Positions 53,442-62,665 of a stretch of DNA of 64,000 nucleotides are shown piece by piece; the first letter of the stretch is position 1, and the number at the start of each line of letters is the position of its first letter. Source of the stretch: Nocardioides eburneiflavus (GTDB taxonomy: Bacteria; Actinomycetota; Actinomycetes; Propionibacteriales; Nocardioidaceae); the NCBI RefSeq assembly GCF_004785795.1, contig NZ_SRRO01000001.1, positions 1,550,001-1,614,000 on the forward strand, written 5' to 3'. The notes under the pieces were generated by a model. The model had not been told where the DNA came from, searched no databases, and saw only the letters and a program-made list of their open reading frames with translations. The translations under genes were made by a program, and so were the position numbers.

Positions 53442-55025
53442 TCAGATCCAGCGCTGGAACCAGATGCGGGCGTCCCACTCGGCCTTGGTCAGCAGCTCGT
53501 CGGTCCAGATCGGCCAGAACCAGGCGAAGGCGATGAGGGCCAGCACCGTGTAGCTGCCGGCGACCACCACCCCGAACGTACGCCGGGGTGTCGGCACGTC
53601 GGAGGAGCCGATCAGGTGACCCATCGCCAGCACGACCGACAGCACGACGAACGGCAGGCAGGTGATCGCGTAGAAGAGGAAGATCGGCCGGTCGTCGAAG
53701 GCGAACCACGGCAGCCAGGTGCTCGCCAGCCCGACGACCGCGACGCCGTGGCGCCAGTCGCGGGCGCCGATCCACAGCAGCACCGAGGCGAACATCGCCA
53801 GGCACCCGCCCCACCAGATGACCGGGTTGCCGATCAGCAGGATCTGGCGGATGCAGCTCGACCCGGACGGCGCCGCACAGCCCTGCGAGCCGGGCTGGAT
53901 GTCGGTCTGGGCGTCGACCCCGACGGGTCGGCCCATCACCAGCCACGTCGACGGCTTCGACTGGTAGATGTGGGTGGAGTCGTCGAGGAAGTGGCTGTGG
54001 AAGGTGTAGACGTCCTGGTGGTAGGACCACAGCGACCGCAGTGACTGGGTGACCTCGCCGAGTCCCTCGGCGTCGGGCTCGCTCGCCGTCGGCCAGGGGT
54101 CGCCGCCGCCGTGGGAGGTGTACTGCGTGTTGCTGAAGGCCTCCTCGTAGGCCTCGGCGTGCATCAGCCAGCCGGTCCAGGACGCGACGTACGTCGCGAG
54201 GGCGACGCCGACGAGCGCGACGAAGGCGGGGACACCGTCGAGGAGGACCGAGCGCAGCAGCGGGCGGCGCTCGCCGAAGGCGCGACGCGCGCCGGCGCTC
54301 CACAGCCAGGCGAGCAGCCCGAAGGCGGCGAGGGTGTACGCGCCGGACCACTTGGTGCCGCACGCGAGGCCGAACGCCACACCGCCGACCAGCAGCCACG
54401 GTCGCCACCAGGAGAGCCAGCGGCTGCAGGCCCGCTCCGAGGCCAGCCGGTCGCGCAGCCACTGCCGGTCGGCCACCACGCAGTGCACGCCGCAGAGCAG
54501 GAAGAACGCGAGGAAGATGTCGAGCAGGGCAAGCCGCGACAGCACGAGCTGGAGGCCGTCGATCGAGAGCAGCAGGCCGGCGACGAGGCCAAGGACGGTC
54601 GAGCCGGTGACCCGCCGGACGAAGCGGCACATCACGAGCACCATGAGGGCGCCGACGACGGCCGAGGCGGTGCGCCAGCCCGCCGGGTCCATCCCGAAGA
54701 CCTCGATGCCGCTGGCGATCACCCACTTGCCGACCTCGGGGTGCACGACCATCGACGGGGTGTCCGCGAACAGGCCCGTCAGGTTGCCGTTGAGGATCGT
54801 CTTGTCGGCGTCCTCGACGTAGGTGCGGACGTAGCCGTGGTGGAGCAGCGACCAGGCGTCCTTGGCGTAGTAGGTCTCGTCGAAGGAGAACTGGTGCGGG
54901 GTGCCGATGTGCCGGCGACGCAGGAAGAAGGCCAGGCCCGCGAGGGCGATCGCGCCCAGCCAGCCGGGCACCGGGTCCTCCGACCGCCAGCGCGGGCGAT
55001 TCCGCTCGGCGGCTGTCGGGGTCAC
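53442..55025 (-). CDS. pmt: Polyprenyl-phosphate-mannose protein mannosyltransferase (Pmt, GT39)
   Basis: 527 residues from GTG 55025 (GTG 55115 also possible). Eleven or so membrane helices. The first loop contains the catalytic Asp-Glu pair in FSFDETYYAKDAWSL, and NGNLTGLFADTPSMVVHPEVGKW is the conserved C-type PMT block. It transfers mannose from polyprenyl-phosphate-mannose to secreted proteins, often lipoproteins. In mycobacteria pmt is divergent from rsmI directly; here two extra genes separate them. Confidence 0.92.
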   Translation of the reverse strand: MTPTAAERNRPRWRSEDPVPGWLGAIALAGLAFFLRRRHIGTPHQFSFDETYYAKDAWSLLHHGYVRTYVEDADKTILNGNLTGLFADTPSMVVHPEVGKWVIASGIEVFGMDPAGWRTASAVVGALMVLVMCRFVRRVTGSTVLGLVAGLLLSIDGLQLVLSRLALLDIFLAFFLLCGVHCVVADRQWLRDRLASERACSRWLSWWRPWLLVGGVAFGLACGTKWSGAYTLAAFGLLAWLWSAGARRAFGERRPLLRSVLLDGVPAFVALVGVALATYVASWTGWLMHAEAYEEAFSNTQYTSHGGGDPWPTASEPDAEGLGEVTQSLRSLWSYHQDVYTFHSHFLDDSTHIYQSKPSTWLVMGRPVGVDAQTDIQPGSQGCAAPSGSSCIRQILLIGNPVIWWGGCLAMFASVLLWIGARDWRHGVAVVGLASTWLPWFAFDDRPIFLFYAITCLPFVVLSVVLAMGHLIGSSDVPTPRRTFGVVVAGSYTVLALIAFAWFWPIWTDELLTKAEWDARIWFQRWI

Positions 55026-55184
55026 GCCGGAACTGTAACCAGAGCCGCCCGCACGTCCGGGGCGCGCCGCGGGTGTCCGCGCAGGCGGGACGGACCTTGA
55101 CGTGACGGCGGTCACGGTCGAGACTCGTCGAACCTGATTCAGACATACGAACTGTGTTCGGCATGTCGTTCACGAGAGGTCGCC

Positions 55185-56888
55185 ATGTCCCGCGTCACCG
55201 TCGTGCTCCTGCTCGTCGCCTCCTTGCTCTCGTCGTCCCTCGCCCTCGCACTCCCCACCAGCGGGGCGGCCGCGGCGGAGGAGCGTACGTGGGTGGTGGA
55301 CGCGGTCGACGAGCCCACGAGCAACCGCTGGGACTCCGTCGACACCGGCACGTCGGTCGTGACGATCGCCGTCGGCGACACCGTCGAGTGGCAGTTCGAC
55401 CGGGCCACCCAGGGCCATGACCTGACCTCCCTGGCGCCCACCGACCCGTGGGAGAGCGTGTGGGACGAGCCGCTCGCCGAGTACCGCGAGCCCGGCGGGG
55501 AGCCGGTGCGGCGCACCTTCACCCGCCCGGGCACCTACCGCTACACCTGCTCCCTGCACGGCACCGTCATGACCGGCACCGTCGTGGTCGTCGACCCCGG
55601 CGGCAACTCGGCCCCGACGGCGGCGCCGGTCGTCACCCCCACCGAGGTGGGGGTCGGGGAGGCCGTGCACGCGACCGCCGACGCCACGGACCCCGACGGC
55701 GACGTGGTCGCGGTGTCGTGGGACTTCGGCGCCGGCGGCCCGGCGGCCCACACCGACCACGCCATGCACGCCTGGGCCGCACCCGGGACGTACGTCGTCC
55801 GCCTGCGAGTCAGTGACGGCCGCGGCGGGCTGCACGAGGACGACTTCGCGATCACCGTCACCGGCGAGGCCGAGCCCGGCGAGCCGGAGCCGCCGGTCGA
55901 CGACGGCGCGCTGCCCGCGATCGACGCGAGGGTGGCTCCGGCGACGGGCGTGGCGCCCCTGTCGGTCCGCTTCTCGACGCAGGTCACCACGACCGGCAGC
56001 GTGGTGCCGTTCGCCGAGGCGCAGGAGCAGGACGCCGACCTCGACGGCACCGCGGTGCTGGTGCGCAGACGGGACGAGACCTACACCTCGCTCCTCGTCA
56101 CCGGCGCGCGACCCGGAGCCGCGCACCCCGTGCACGTGCACGAGAAGCCGTGCGCCGTGGAGCGGGGCGGGTCCCACTTCCGGTTCGACACCACGCAGGG
56201 ATTCGCCGAGCCCAACGAGATCTGGCCGGCCTTCACCGCCGACGCCGCCGGCTCCAGCGGGCTGGTCGAGGTGACCAAGCCGATGCGCGCCGGGCCGCTC
56301 GCGGTGTCGGTGGTGGTCCACGACCCGACCAACCCGGCGCTGCGCATCGGCTGCGCCGACCTCGCGCCCGGCACGGCGGACCTGGCCTACAGCTGGAGCT
56401 TCGGGGACGGGAGCACCGGGACCGGTGCCGACCCCGACCACACGTACGCCGCTCCCGGCACCTACACGGCCACGGTCACCGTGTCGCGCGGCTCGGGCGC
56501 GCACGCCGGCCACGGGTCCGTCGCCGACAGCGTGCAGGTCGTCGTCGGCGGCACCGCCACCCCGCCAGCCACGCAGCCACCCGCGACGGTCGCGGACACG
56601 ACCCCGCCGCGGATCTCGAGGATCGGCCCGCGGCGCGCGGTCCGCACCGCACGGCCGACGGTCCGCGCGCGCGTGCTCGACAGCGCCTCCGGCATCCGCA
56701 GGAAGGCGGTCGTGCTCCGCCTCGACGGCCGCCGCGTCCCGGGCCTGTCGTACGACGCCCGGCGCGGCCTCGTGCGGTGGCGCCCGGCGCGAGCGCTCGC
56801 ACCCGGCCGCCACGTCGTACGCCTGGTCGTCCGCGACGCGGCGGGCAACCGGGCCGCACGGACCTGGCGGTTCCGGGTGCGGCGCTGA
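55185..56888 (+). CDS. Secreted multidomain protein: cupredoxin, PKD, and Cu/Zn-SOD-like domain nested in a second PKD
   Basis: 567 residues with a Sec signal peptide (cleavage near residue 30). Residues about 33-140 form a plastocyanin-like domain with a type-1 copper site (His in QGHDLTS, Cys122-x2-His-x3-Met in TCSLHGTVM). Residues 145-225 are a PKD domain (AVSWDFG). A second PKD begins at about 240 (APLSVRFS) and resumes at about 405 (YSWSFGDGSTGTG). Between them, about 275-400 resembles Cu/Zn superoxide dismutase: HVHE (His46/48 equivalents, about residue 316), GGSHF, VVHDP and RIGCADL. The last 105 residues are an Ig/cadherin-like wall domain. Possible roles are copper storage, superoxide removal or electron transfer. 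Confidence 0.8.
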   Translation: MSRVTVVLLLVASLLSSSLALALPTSGAAAAEERTWVVDAVDEPTSNRWDSVDTGTSVVTIAVGDTVEWQFDRATQGHDLTSLAPTDPWESVWDEPLAEYREPGGEPVRRTFTRPGTYRYTCSLHGTVMTGTVVVVDPGGNSAPTAAPVVTPTEVGVGEAVHATADATDPDGDVVAVSWDFGAGGPAAHTDHAMHAWAAPGTYVVRLRVSDGRGGLHEDDFAITVTGEAEPGEPEPPVDDGALPAIDARVAPATGVAPLSVRFSTQVTTTGSVVPFAEAQEQDADLDGTAVLVRRRDETYTSLLVTGARPGAAHPVHVHEKPCAVERGGSHFRFDTTQGFAEPNEIWPAFTADAAGSSGLVEVTKPMRAGPLAVSVVVHDPTNPALRIGCADLAPGTADLAYSWSFGDGSTGTGADPDHTYAAPGTYTATVTVSRGSGAHAGHGSVADSVQVVVGGTATPPATQPPATVADTTPPRISRIGPRRAVRTARPTVRARVLDSASGIRRKAVVLRLDGRRVPGLSYDARRGLVRWRPARALAPGRHVVRLVVRDAAGNRAARTWRFRVRR

Positions 56889-56919
56889 GCTGACCCGGTC
56901 AGGCCCGGTCAGGCTCGGA

Positions 56920-58365
56920 TCAGACCCCGATCGAGGCCCAGTCACCCCAGATCGCGAAGGTCAGGCCGCGGCTGGCCTGGATGTTGACGAACAGGGTGTG
57001 GCCGTCCGGGCTGAACGTCGACCCCGCGAACTCGTCACCCTCGCGCCCGGCCATCGCGTTGCGGGCGATGGAGAAGAGGTCGCCGTCGGTGGTCAGCCCG
57101 CGCAGGAAGTTGCCCTGGTCGTGGTCCTCGCACAGCACGAGCGTGCCCCGCGGGCTGGTCGTGACGTTGTCGGGGAAGTCGAGCACATCGCGGCTCTCGG
57201 ACTGGAAGACGCAGCGCAGGGTCTGGCTGCGGGTGTCGTAGCCCCAGACCTGCCCGAAGCCACGGCCGTAGCCGTTCGCGTTGTCCGGACCGGTCATCGC
57301 CGGCCCCCCGCCCTGGGTCGCGGTGAAGTAGACGACGCCGTCGTCGAACACCTGGCCCTCGCAGCGCGAGAAGTGCGCGGCCCCCCTGGCCCGCCCCTGG
57401 TCGCCGACGAAGTTGAGCGCGGTGTCGTTGCTCGTCGGCGCCGGCTCGCCCGGGGTGTGGTCGAACTCGAAGTCCGGCTCGTCGATGTCGACCCACTCGA
57501 CGTCGTGGACGGTCGTGGTGTCCTGGTGCGCCTCGAGGTGGGCCTGCGGGCGGCCCCTGACCGCGAGCATCTGCAGCTGGCCGTTGTGGTCGAGGTTGCG
57601 GTGCCGGTCGCGCCGCGCGCGCGGGACGTAGCGGTAGAAGCCCGACGGGAAGGCGAAGTTGTCCTCGGTGAGGTAGAGGATCCCCTCGTCCGGGTCGTAC
57701 GACACCGCCTCGTGCGCGAACCTGCCCGCCTTGCGGAGCGGTCGCGCGTCGGCGAGCCCGCCCGCCGGCACCTCGAAGACGTAGCCGTGCCGCTTCTGCA
57801 ACGGCACGTTGGACGCGCCGGTGAAGTCGGGCCCGACGTCGGGACCGTTGACGGTCTCCTCGCAGGTCACCCAGGCGCCCCACGGCATCTGGCCGCCGCT
57901 GCAGTTCATCATCGTGCCGCTCAGGCTGGTGTAGGCGTCCTGCACCTCGCTGAACCTCGTCACCTGGATCGTGGTCGTCCCGCCGCCGCCCCGCTTGTCG
58001 TACGGCTTGGTGGGGCCGAACGCCGGCTGGGGGTTGTTGACCTCGTGGTTGCGCACGAGCAGCACCGACCCGCCCGGGCCCGCGAAGGCGCCCATGCCGT
58101 CGTGCCGGCCGGGGAGACGGGTGCCGTCGCGCAGCGTCACCGGCGTGCTGGTGTCGTGGAAGGAGCGGTAGGAGAAGCCCGCCGGCAGGTCGAGGCGGAC
58201 GACGCCGTCCCGGGAGTCCGGAACAGGCACGAGCGTGCCGACGGCGGCGCCGGCGAGGGCCCCGGTGCGAGAGAGGGCCGCGGCGTTGGCGAAGCCGGCG
58301 AACGGGCCGGCGACGAGGGCGCCTCCCAGGGCTCCCTTGATGGCGGTGCGACGGTTGAGCTGCAT
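56920..58365 (-). CDS. PhoX-family alkaline phosphatase-like protein (DUF839)
   Basis: 481 residues with a twin-arginine signal (NRRTAIKGALGGALVAG). The PhoX/DUF839 pattern follows: LLVRNHEVNN, GGTTTIQV, SGGQMPWGAWVTCEET, DEGILYLTEDNF and the C-terminal FSPDGHTLFVNIQ. PhoX enzymes are Ca/Fe-dependent secreted phosphatases that release phosphate from monoesters. Placed between the cupredoxin/SOD-like gene (convergent) and rsmI (divergent). Confidence 0.88.
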   Translation of the reverse strand: MQLNRRTAIKGALGGALVAGPFAGFANAAALSRTGALAGAAVGTLVPVPDSRDGVVRLDLPAGFSYRSFHDTSTPVTLRDGTRLPGRHDGMGAFAGPGGSVLLVRNHEVNNPQPAFGPTKPYDKRGGGGTTTIQVTRFSEVQDAYTSLSGTMMNCSGGQMPWGAWVTCEETVNGPDVGPDFTGASNVPLQKRHGYVFEVPAGGLADARPLRKAGRFAHEAVSYDPDEGILYLTEDNFAFPSGFYRYVPRARRDRHRNLDHNGQLQMLAVRGRPQAHLEAHQDTTTVHDVEWVDIDEPDFEFDHTPGEPAPTSNDTALNFVGDQGRARGAAHFSRCEGQVFDDGVVYFTATQGGGPAMTGPDNANGYGRGFGQVWGYDTRSQTLRCVFQSESRDVLDFPDNVTTSPRGTLVLCEDHDQGNFLRGLTTDGDLFSIARNAMAGREGDEFAGSTFSPDGHTLFVNIQASRGLTFAIWGDWASIGV

Positions 58366-58465
58366 GGTGGCGGGACCTCCGACAAGTAGAGGGACGGGAT
58401 CTCGTCACGCTAGGCCTGTGGGCGCGGTGGCGGAACCCCGCTGGGGAGCATCTACGGTGAACCTC

Positions 58466-59296
58466 ATGGAAGGCGTCCTGGTCCTCGCGGGCACCCCGAT
58501 CGGGCAGGCCGGCGACGCACCGCCCCGGCTGGCCGCCGAGCTCGCCGGCGCCGACGTGGTCGCCGCCGAGGACACCCGCCGCCTCAAGCGGCTCTGTGCC
58601 GACCTCGACGTCACCCTCGCCGGGCGCGTCGTCTCCTACTTCGAGGGGAACGAGCAAGCGCGTACGCCCGTCCTGCTCGAGGCCCTGCTCGCCGGTGACC
58701 GCGTCGTCCTGGTGACCGACGCCGGGATGCCGAGCGTGTCCGACCCGGGCTACCGGCTCGTGGCCGCGGCCGTCGAGCACGACGTACGCGTCACGGCCGT
58801 CCCCGGACCCAGCGCCGTGCTCACCGCGCTCGCCGTGAGCGGCCTGCCCGTCGACCGCTTCTGCTTCGAGGGCTTCCTGCCGCGCAAGGCGGGGGAGCGC
58901 GGTCGCCGGCTCGCCGCCCTGGCCGCCGAGGAGCGCACGATGGTGTTCTTCGAGGCGCCGCACCGCACCGAGGCCGCCCTCGAGGCGATGGCCGAGGCCC
59001 TCGGCGACGACCGCCGGGCAGCCGTGTGCCGCGAGCTGACCAAGACCCACGAGGAGGTCCGCCGCGGCCCGCTGGCCGAGCTCGTCGCGTGGGCCGCGGA
59101 CGGCGTGCGCGGCGAGGTGACCATCGTGGTCGAGGGGGCCAGCGGCGGCCCCGCCGTCGACAGCGACCCCGGCTCACTGCGTACGGCCGTCGCCGACCTC
59201 GAGGCCTCCGGCTCGACCCGCAAGGAGGCCATCGCCGAGGTCGCCCGGCGCGCCGGCCTGCCCAAGAGAGAGGTGTACGACGTTGTCCACCGCTGA
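58466..59296 (+). CDS. rsmI: 16S rRNA (cytidine-1402 2'-O) methyltransferase RsmI
   Basis: 276 residues from ATG 58466. The tetrapyrrole-methylase-like fold: LAGTPIGQAGDAPPRL, VAAEDTRRLKRL, VTDAGMPSVSDPGYRLV and VPGPSAVLTAL, then FEGFLPRK and CRELTKTHEE. It 2'-O-methylates C1402 of 16S rRNA at the P site. First gene of an operon-like run with tatD (14-bp overlap), followed by rpfB, rsmA and ispE. Confidence 0.95.
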   Translation: MEGVLVLAGTPIGQAGDAPPRLAAELAGADVVAAEDTRRLKRLCADLDVTLAGRVVSYFEGNEQARTPVLLEALLAGDRVVLVTDAGMPSVSDPGYRLVAAAVEHDVRVTAVPGPSAVLTALAVSGLPVDRFCFEGFLPRKAGERGRRLAALAAEERTMVFFEAPHRTEAALEAMAEALGDDRRAAVCRELTKTHEEVRRGPLAELVAWAADGVRGEVTIVVEGASGGPAVDSDPGSLRTAVADLEASGSTRKEAIAEVARRAGLPKREVYDVVHR

Positions 59297-60215
59297 CCAG
59301 ACCGCTGACCGGGGCCCCGGGCCCACCCGCTCCCGTGCGGCCACCGAGGAGAAGACCGGCGCCCGCCGGGACCGCGAGCGCCCCCCGGCGCCCGAGCCCC
59401 TGCCGCACCCGGTGGTCGACAACCACTGCCACCTCGACATCGCCGACGGCGACTGGGTCTCCACCGCGGACGCCATCGCGGCCGCCGCTGCCGTGGGGGT
59501 GCCGCGCATCGTGCAGATCGGGTGCGACCTGCCCGGCGCCCGGTGGGCCGTCGCCGCGGCCGCCGAGCACCACGCGCTCGTCGCAGGGGTCGCGCTGCAC
59601 CCCAACGAGGCGCCGCGGCTCGCCGAGGCCGGCCGCCTGGACGAGGCCCTCGCCGAGATCGAGCAGCTCGCCGCGGCCCACGACAAGGTGCGTGCGGTCG
59701 GCGAGACGGGCCTCGACCGCTTCCGCCACGCACAGAGCGGCACGGGCGACGCGGGCTGGGCCGCGCAGGAGGAGAGCTTCCGCCGCCACATCGACCTCGC
59801 CAAGCGCCTCGGCAGGACGCTCGTCATCCACGACCGGGACGCCCACGACGACGTGCTGCGGATCGTCGACGAGGAGGGGGCGCCGGAGCGCTGGGTGATG
59901 CATTGCTTCTCCGGGGACGACACCTTCGCGCGGCAGTGCCTCGACCGCGGCGCGTACCTGAGCTTCGCCGGGACCGTGACCTTCACGAACGCCGCTCACC
60001 TGCGCAACGCCCTCGCCGTCACGCCCCGCGACCGCGTGCTCGTCGAGACGGACGCGCCGTTCCTGACCCCGGTGCCCTACCGCGGGCGCCCCAACGCCTC
60101 CTACCTCGTCCCGCACACCGTGCGGGCCATGGCCGAGGTGCTGCAGGCCGACCTCGGGGAGCTCTGCCGGGCCGTCGACGCCAACACCGAGGCCGCCTTC
60201 GGGGGCCCTTGGTAG
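59283..60215 (+). CDS. tatD: TatD-family metal-dependent deoxyribonuclease
   Basis: 310 residues from TTG 59283, overlapping rsmI by 14 bases. An N-terminal Pro/Arg-rich extension of about 40 residues precedes the amidohydrolase-type barrel: the HxH metal pair (NHCHLD), GETGLD, VIHDRDAHDD and MHCFSG, ending with ETDAPFL. TatD proteins are 3'-5' DNA exonucleases in DNA repair and quality control. Confidence 0.93.
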   Translation: MSTADQTADRGPGPTRSRAATEEKTGARRDRERPPAPEPLPHPVVDNHCHLDIADGDWVSTADAIAAAAAVGVPRIVQIGCDLPGARWAVAAAAEHHALVAGVALHPNEAPRLAEAGRLDEALAEIEQLAAAHDKVRAVGETGLDRFRHAQSGTGDAGWAAQEESFRRHIDLAKRLGRTLVIHDRDAHDDVLRIVDEEGAPERWVMHCFSGDDTFARQCLDRGAYLSFAGTVTFTNAAHLRNALAVTPRDRVLVETDAPFLTPVPYRGRPNASYLVPHTVRAMAEVLQADLGELCRAVDANTEAAFGGPW

Positions 60216-60282
60216 GCGCCCGGCAGGCGCCCGGTGACCCTCGCCGTGAGCGGTGACACGCACCATTTTCTCCGGTTCGAGT

Positions 60283-60310
60283 TTGCGTCAGGGGCGATCG
60301 TCGTTATCGT
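60283..60310 (+). promoter_or_regulatory. Candidate rpfB promoter
   Basis: TTGCGT at 60283-60288 and TATCGT at 60305-60310, 16 bases apart, lie in the most AT-rich stretch of the 279-bp gap between tatD and rpfB. A 5' leader of about 180 bases would follow, with no riboswitch recognised. Confidence 0.35.
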
Positions 60311-60494
60311 CTTGTGATTGTTGGCCGGGATCGGGAGCGATATCCGGCAGCACGTGGACCGGATCGGGCCGGTCCAGCGAGACCCCCGCTCGCACGTCGT
60401 ACGGCTCCACGGACGCTCGTTCCATGGCTGCCGCGCACGATCGGCCGGGGGGTGCTGCCGCCCGAGGCCCGGGGAGTACGACGTTCGGAGAATC

Positions 60495-61637
60495 GTGCGC
60501 TCTCGTCTCGCGCAGCTCAGCAGGTCCAGGCTCAACTCCACGGCAGTCCTCGCGACCCTCGTCGGGGTCGTCGTGGCCGCCGTCGCAGGCACCACGGTCG
60601 GCTACGCCGCCCTCAGCAAGGACGTGACCCTCACCCTCGACGGGCAGACCCGTCAGGTCAGCGCCATCGGTGACACCGTCGCCGACGTGCTCGCCGCGGA
60701 GGGCATCGAAGTCACCGACAAGGACCTGGTCGCCCCGTCCGTCGACGAGACCGTCACCGACGGCTCGGCCATCGCGGTCCAGTTCGGCCGCCCGCTCGAG
60801 CTCTCCGTCGACGGCGACTCGAAGACCTACTGGGTGAACTCGACCAGCGTCGCGAGCGCCCTCGGCGAGATCGGCCGGCGCTTCGACGGCGCCGACCTGT
60901 CCGCCAGCCGCAGCTCCTCGATCGGCCGCAGCGGCCTGACGCTCGAGGTCGTCACCCCCAAGGTCGTCCATCTCAAGCTCGGCGCGAAGGACCTCCGCAA
61001 GCGCACGCTCACCGCGCTGACCGTCGCCGACGTCCTGGAGTCGATGGGCTTCGAGGTCGACAAGCACGACAAGGTCACCCCCTCGCTCACCACCGAGATC
61101 GCCGACGGCGACAAGGTCGTCGTCAAGGACATCCGCCTCGCGACCAAGCGGGTCGCGCGCGAGGTCGTCGACGCGCCCGTCATCGAGCGCGAGGACGACA
61201 GCATGTTCGAGGGCGAGGAGGAGGTCGTGCAGTCCGGCAAGGACGGCGTCCGCGAGGTCACGTACCGCCTCCGCTTCGTCAACGGCGAGCTGGTCGCCCG
61301 CAAGGTCGTCGAGGCCGACGTCCGGGTGAAGGCCGTCCCGACGATCGTCAAGGTCGGCACCAAGGAGGAGCCCACCAGCAACTTCGCCGGCGGCAGCACC
61401 GTGTGGGACTCCCTCGCGCAGTGCGAGTCGGGCGGCAACTGGGCCATCAACACCGGCAACGGCTACTACGGCGGCCTCCAGTTCAGCCTCAGCACGTGGC
61501 GCGCGTACGGCGGCCCGGGCTACCCGCACCAGCAGTCCCGCGAGACGCAGATCGCCATCGCGGAGAAGCTGCGCGCCGCGACCGGCGGCTACGGCTCCTG
61601 GCCGGGCTGCGCCGTCAAGCTCGGCCTGCCCCGCTGA
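60495..61637 (+). CDS. rpfB: Resuscitation-promoting factor, RpfB-type muralytic enzyme
   Basis: 380 residues from GTG 60495 (SD GGAGA). One N-terminal TM/signal segment, three DUF348 repeats (about residues 35-215), a G5 domain (about 215-300) and a C-terminal Rpf lysozyme-like domain with the catalytic Glu in [13 protein letters not shown] and YYGGLQFS. Rpf enzymes cleave peptidoglycan to stimulate growth from dormancy. Same position as rv1009 in M. tuberculosis. Confidence 0.95.
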   Translation: MRSRLAQLSRSRLNSTAVLATLVGVVVAAVAGTTVGYAALSKDVTLTLDGQTRQVSAIGDTVADVLAAEGIEVTDKDLVAPSVDETVTDGSAIAVQFGRPLELSVDGDSKTYWVNSTSVASALGEIGRRFDGADLSASRSSSIGRSGLTLEVVTPKVVHLKLGAKDLRKRTLTALTVADVLESMGFEVDKHDKVTPSLTTEIADGDKVVVKDIRLATKRVAREVVDAPVIEREDDSMFEGEEEVVQSGKDGVREVTYRLRFVNGELVARKVVEADVRVKAVPTIVKVGTKEEPTSNFAGGSTVWDSLAQCESGGNWAINTGNGYYGGLQFSLSTWRAYGGPGYPHQQSRETQIAIAEKLRAATGGYGSWPGCAVKLGLPR

Positions 61638-61648
61638 GGAGCCAGGTC

Positions 61649-61742
61649 TTGATACGCCTGGCTCGTCCCTCGCTCGGCTACTCGACCAGCGGGAAGATCG
61701 GTGGTCGAGCAGCAAGCGAGCGCAGCGAGCGGCGTGTCGTGA
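61649..61742. repeat. Dispersed intergenic repeat, diverged two-armed copy
   Basis: Arms TACTCGACCAGC and GTGGTCGAGCAGC face each other, flanked by CGAGCGCAGCGAGC, and the outer ends (GATACGCC, GGCGTGTCGTGA) partly pair. Related to the 11976-12064 element. Lies between rpfB and rsmA. Confidence 0.65.
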
Positions 61743-61764
61743 CCCACCACTAGGCTTCAGCCCC

Positions 61765-62637
61765 ATGACCACGAACCCGGCCGGCCCGAGGCTCCTCGGG
61801 CCGGCCGAGGTGCGTCGGCTGGCCGCCGAGCTCGACCTGCGGCCGACCAAGCAGCGCGGACAGAACTTCGTCATCGACGCCAACACGGTGCGCCGCATCG
61901 TGCGCGAGTCCGCCATCACCGGCGACGACGTCGTCGTCGAGGTCGGTCCCGGGCTCGGCTCGCTGACCCTCGCGCTGCTCGAGGTCGCCCGTCGCGTCAT
62001 CGCGATCGAGGTGGACCCGCTCCTCGCGGAGCGGTTGCCGGCGACCATCGCGGCGCACGCCCCCGAGCAGGCCGACCGCTTCGAGGTCGTGCTCGCCGAT
62101 GCGATGCGCATCGAGGAGGTGCCCGGTCCGCCGCCGACGGCGCTCGTGGCCAACCTCCCCTACAACGTCTCGGTCCCCGTCCTCATCCACCTCCTCACCC
62201 TGCTGCCCTCCCTCGAGCGCGGCCTGGTGATGGTGCAGGCCGAGGTCGCCGACCGGCTGGCCGCCCGGCCCGGGTCCAAGACCTACGGCGTGCCCAGCGT
62301 CAAGGCGGCCTGGTTCGCCGACGTACGCCGGGCCGGCGCCATCGGGCGCAACGTCTTCTGGCCCGCCCCCAACGTCGACTCGGGGCTCGTGGCCTGGACG
62401 CGGTGCGCGCCCCCGCAGACCACCGCCACGCGCGAGCAGGTCTTCGCGGTGGTGGACGCGGCGTTCGCCCAGCGCCGCAAGCAGGTCCGCGCCGCGCTGC
62501 GCGGGCTCGCCGGCTCGGCCGAGGCCGCGACCGCGGCGCTCGAGGCAGCGGGCGTCGACCCGACGGCACGGGGCGAGGTGCTCGACGTCGACGACTTCGC
62601 CCGGATCGCCGAGGGCCTGCGAGACATCGGTGGTTGA
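61765..62637 (+). CDS. rsmA: 16S rRNA dimethyladenosine methyltransferase RsmA (KsgA)
   Basis: 290 residues. [21 protein letters not shown]-binding [28 protein letters not shown] and the NLPYNVS catalytic motif are all intact. It dimethylates A1518/A1519 in the 16S 3' helix; loss of KsgA gives kasugamycin resistance. The C-terminus reads into a dispersed repeat whose other side starts ispE. Confidence 0.95.
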   Translation: MTTNPAGPRLLGPAEVRRLAAELDLRPTKQRGQNFVIDANTVRRIVRESAITGDDVVVEVGPGLGSLTLALLEVARRVIAIEVDPLLAERLPATIAAHAPEQADRFEVVLADAMRIEEVPGPPPTALVANLPYNVSVPVLIHLLTLLPSLERGLVMVQAEVADRLAARPGSKTYGVPSVKAAWFADVRRAGAIGRNVFWPAPNVDSGLVAWTRCAPPQTTATREQVFAVVDAAFAQRRKQVRAALRGLAGSAEAATAALEAAGVDPTARGEVLDVDDFARIAEGLRDIGG

Positions 62638-62665
62638 GGTGCGAGCGGAGCGAGCCTCGAAACCC
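62629..62665. repeat. Dispersed repeat at the rsmA/ispE junction
   Basis: GGTGGTTGAGGTGCGAGCG followed by GAGCGAGCCTCGAAACCC matches the inverse of 18237-18286. It supplies the last residue and stop codon of rsmA and the first ten or so codons of ispE. Confidence 0.75.

Noticed and set aside
60216..60494. A c-di-AMP (ydaO-type) riboswitch upstream of rpfB, as known in Streptomyces
   Set aside because: I could not find the conserved core of that riboswitch; only a candidate promoter and simple hairpins are visible.
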